A program made the position numbers and the translations under genes. DNA of 64,000 bases from Thalassia testudinum (Eukaryota > Streptophyta > Magnoliopsida > Alismatales > Hydrocharitaceae), in the NCBI GenBank assembly GCA_037157565.1, contig JAZHRO010000036.1:137198501-137262500 (forward strand), written 5' to 3'. Positions within the stretch are counted from its first letter, which is position 1. Each line of letters opens with the position of its first letter. A model generated the notes under the pieces. It was not told where the DNA came from. It ran no database searches and worked only from the letters and a program-made list of their open reading frames with translations. Shown in pieces: positions 61,892 through 64,000 of the stretch.

Positions 61892-62550
61892 ATGTTACCA
61901 GATATAGAGCCATGATTGGCGAGGTGCTTTACTTGACTATGACAAGACCAAATATATCCTATGTAGTTGATAGATTGAGCCAGTTCATGCAGGTGCCCAG
62001 GGAGGCACACTGGGCAAGAGTATGTTAGGTCTTGTGGTATCTGAAGAATTCTCTTGGAAAGGGTTTATTCTTCCAGAGGCATGGTCACCTTGATGGGTGT
62101 GGATATTTTGATGCTGATTATGTTGGTGTCCACAAGGACAGACGATCAATTATGGGGTATTGTATTTACATTGGTGGTGACTTGGTCATGTGGAGGAGCA
62201 AGAAGCAAATGTTGTCTCTAGATCTAGTGCAGAGTCAGAATATTGGGCTATAGCATATACCACTTGTGAACTCTTTGGATCAAGTCTATCTTGATGACTT
62301 TGGTGTTGAGGTTTCTGGGCCTATCCCCATGTACTACGATAATAAAACTACTACCTTTCTTGCCAACAATCTCACCTTTCACGAGAGGACTAAATATATA
62401 GAATTGGATTGTCATTTTGTTTAGGATGTTGTGATGACTGGGAAGATTTCCACTCCATATATTTCCAGTGAGGATGAAATAGTTGACATCTTTGCTAAGG
62501 CTTGTAAGGAAGTGGCTGAAATTTCTATGTTCCAAGTTAAGCATGTCTAA
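61892..62550 (+). pseudogene. Copia E2 RT end and RNase H, broken
   Basis: Resumes with RYRAMIGEVLYLTMTRPNIS (61901-61960), then KNSLGKGLFFQRHGHLDGCG and FDADYVGVHKDRRSIMGYCI (62108-62170). The end is ERTKYIELDCHF (62385-62420) and FAKACKEVAE in place of FTKPL. Frame breaks lie near 62025 and 62250. Confidence 0.7.
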
Positions 62551-62711
62551 TGTTTATGCTCCATCTCGAGGGGTAGTGTTGACAGTCTATATCTCTTGTT
62601 TTTATATTTCGTTATTGTGTAAGGGTCCCCTTATATTTTAGCTAATGGGGTTTCTCTATATAAGAGCCCTTGAGGTCTCTAAATGAGACAAGACAACTCA
62701 TTCTCCTAACA

Positions 62712-63104
62712 GAGAGCACACCACATCATCGCCTTCAACCTATAACCTCCTCTTAACCTTTGTGACCAGCCTGCCTCACTGGAGGAGACACAAGAAAATC
62801 TTCAACTTGTATGGTATCTTCATCTTCCAAAAGAGTGAACAATTCAGTCCCAGGAAAGGACAAGGTTCGAAATGCCGATTTCAATGTCGTATCGATGAAA
62901 TTCTAAATGTGCATTTCGTGGGCATGTTGACAAGAATGTCAATGACGGACCAGCAACAGCCTTGGCATGCCCATCTATTTCATTGGCATGCCGACCATAT
63001 CGGTGGCATGCCAACGATATCCCAGCATTTCGACAACTTTACCATGTTGGCATGGGCTTTTCCCAAAAAAGGCCTTTCTCGCCGACATGCCGTCGGCATT
63101 TAAA
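62712..63104 (+). other. Unassigned spacer between copia E and the right-hand LINE
   Basis: No coding recognised. GGCATGCC-type words repeat (62962-63075), some in inverted orientation. GAGAGCACACC right after the LTR could be the rest of a primer site, so the LTR at 62577-62711 might be a 5' LTR whose primer site lost its first bases. Confidence 0.35.
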
Positions 63105-63900
63105 TCACTGGGAAAGGATCATCAAGTACCACCTCATCACAGAGTAAAGCATAGGCCCTGCTCACTGTCAAGTTGTCCATTTGCCAAGGTAACGCATCCA
63201 GGTTTCCTACCCTTGGAGAGAAGTGAAGAATGGCTCCCAGGAGTTGCTCGAACTCTTGGGCCCTAGCCTTTGATAAATGCCCCATCGGTCGTGGAGCCTA
63301 AGAGCCACCTCCATTAGGGAGGGTTTCGTCCCAAACCTTTGCAATGAAACAAAGCTTGTTTGACAATGACACATACAAATGTGGGTGAACCATTGCCAAA
63401 GCGCATGAGCCCCTCAAATCATCTTCCCAGAAGAGGAATGTGCGCTCATCACCCAACATCAACCTAAAAAAGTGCATCACCCATCCCATCACCTTGAAAA
63501 TCCCACTCCAAAAAGCAGAAGCCCCCCTTGAGCTATCCTGCCAATCTACCAAAGTACCATAAGAGTCCTGCATCAACTTATCCCACATCGTATCATGATT
63601 AGAACAACCTGACCACCTACCTCAAGAGAAGGGCATCATTGAAGTTGCGTAGATGGAGCACACCCAGGTTGCCCTTTCCGAGTGGCCTACATTTCTTGTC
63701 CCATTGGACCAAGGACATGAAGCTCCCCTCTTGGTCTAGCTCCTTCCAAAAGAATTTTCTTCTAATGGCATCAATCCTCTTTAACACTGTCTTTGGCAGC
63801 CAAAAAATAGAGAAGTGGAAAACAGAGACGGCTGAAAGCACAAATCTGAGCAACACGAGATGACCTCCCTTGAGAGAACACGACCCCTCCAACCAGCTAC
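63105..63900 (-). pseudogene. LINE ORF2 C-terminal part, broken
   Basis: Three open stretches (91, 96 and 61 codons) in shifting minus-strand frames give the thumb/connection region of an L1 reverse transcriptase. No catalytic box falls inside the window. Confidence 0.65.
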
Positions 63901-64000
63901 CCTCTCAAGCCTATCAATCGGAGGTAACCAGTCTTCAACTGTCACCCTCTTTCCCCTTTAGAGGAAATCCTAGATAGGTGATAGGCAAATGTGTCGGATT
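63105..64000 (-). mobile_element. L1-type LINE, minus strand, 3' part, continues off the window
   Basis: Minus-strand frames read LINE ORF2 after the RT palm: LVLLRFVLSAVSVFHFSIFW, RRKFFWKELDQEG and CRPLGKGNLGVLHLRNFNDA (63617-63892). The region before zf-RVT follows (63298-63588, FLFWEDDLRG and SLSNKLCFIAKVWDETLPNG) and then SPRVGNLDALPWQMDNLTVS (63100-63285). Stops between frames show it is inactive. The 3' end lacks zf-RVT and a clear A-tail, so it is truncated. Confidence 0.75.

Larger units (their letters stand above)
53930..62711 (+). mobile_element. Ty1/copia element E, recombinant, with two integrase regions
   Basis: An LTR at 53930-54067 precedes primer site TGGTATTAGAGCG (54068-54080), and an LTR at 62577-62711 follows a CTCGAGGGGTAG purine tract. 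The two LTRs are similar in length (138 and 135 bp) and ending (CTAACA) but clearly diverged. Gag, protease and integrase (54480-57130) are followed at about 57160 by a second partial integrase and then RT and RNase H. This suggests two related copies joined by recombination. A 2.95 kb solo LTR interrupts RT at 58945-61891. No target duplication links the outer ends. Confidence 0.65.

Overview
This is nuclear DNA of a flowering plant, species not determined. Two things show this: coding exons with standard GT-AG introns that match the plant plastid riboflavin enzyme PYRR (RibD-type reductase), and a dense nest of plant-type transposable elements (Ty1/copia, a Tat-like Gypsy, L1-type LINEs, hAT). 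There is no sign of bacterial or organellar organisation.

The only host gene recognised is an internal part of PYRR on the + strand. Five exons (34906-35040, 35308-35407, 35566-35691, 35775-36088, 53726-53845) join in frame to 265 codons. They cover the end of the deaminase-like domain and most of the reductase domain. The fourth and fifth exons are separated by a 17.6 kb intron filled with transposons. I find no 5' exon in the 34.9 kb upstream and no next 3' exon in the 10 kb downstream. If the gene is intact, nearly all the window is therefore intron of one gene.

Left block (1-34070): layered insertions. A minus-strand copia (C, 486-3585) carries a small LTR element (1627-3081). A second minus-strand copia (B) has termini at 3586 and 30376. 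A LINE (3621-9852) sits in one LTR of B, and that LINE holds a 0.7 kb insert. A plus-strand copia (A, 13659-29862) sits in the gag of B. An 11.2 kb GC-rich, coding-poor Tat-like element (14654-25880) splits the gag of A, and it holds a 1.75 kb unclassified insert (19370-21120). An unassigned 0.4 kb stretch, a minus-strand copia (D, 30792-33728) and a LINE fragment follow.

Intron block (36089-53725): a LINE (about 36420-40341), a copia cut off in integrase (F), and a hAT element (42907-about 53100) reduced to its zinc finger and acidic tail. Nested in the hAT are a deleted minus-strand copia (I), an AT-rich repeat tract, a long-inverted-repeat MITE and a nearly full-length plus-strand copia (H). 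H contains a second 1.8 kb unclassified insert.

Right block (53930-64000): a recombinant copia with two integrase regions, split by a 2.95 kb solo LTR with a perfect 5 bp duplication, then a minus-strand LINE that runs off the end.

Every transposon coding region seen carries stops, frameshifts or lost catalytic residues. Notable patterns are self-derived inverted segments in copia A and D, a one-aspartate deletion in the YVDD motif shared by B and I, apparent absence of gag in D and H, and stops that mostly look like CAG to TAG changes. I found no convincing new host system. The strongest candidates for something unusual are the giant introns, the scrambled copia leaders and the two related unclassified inserts.
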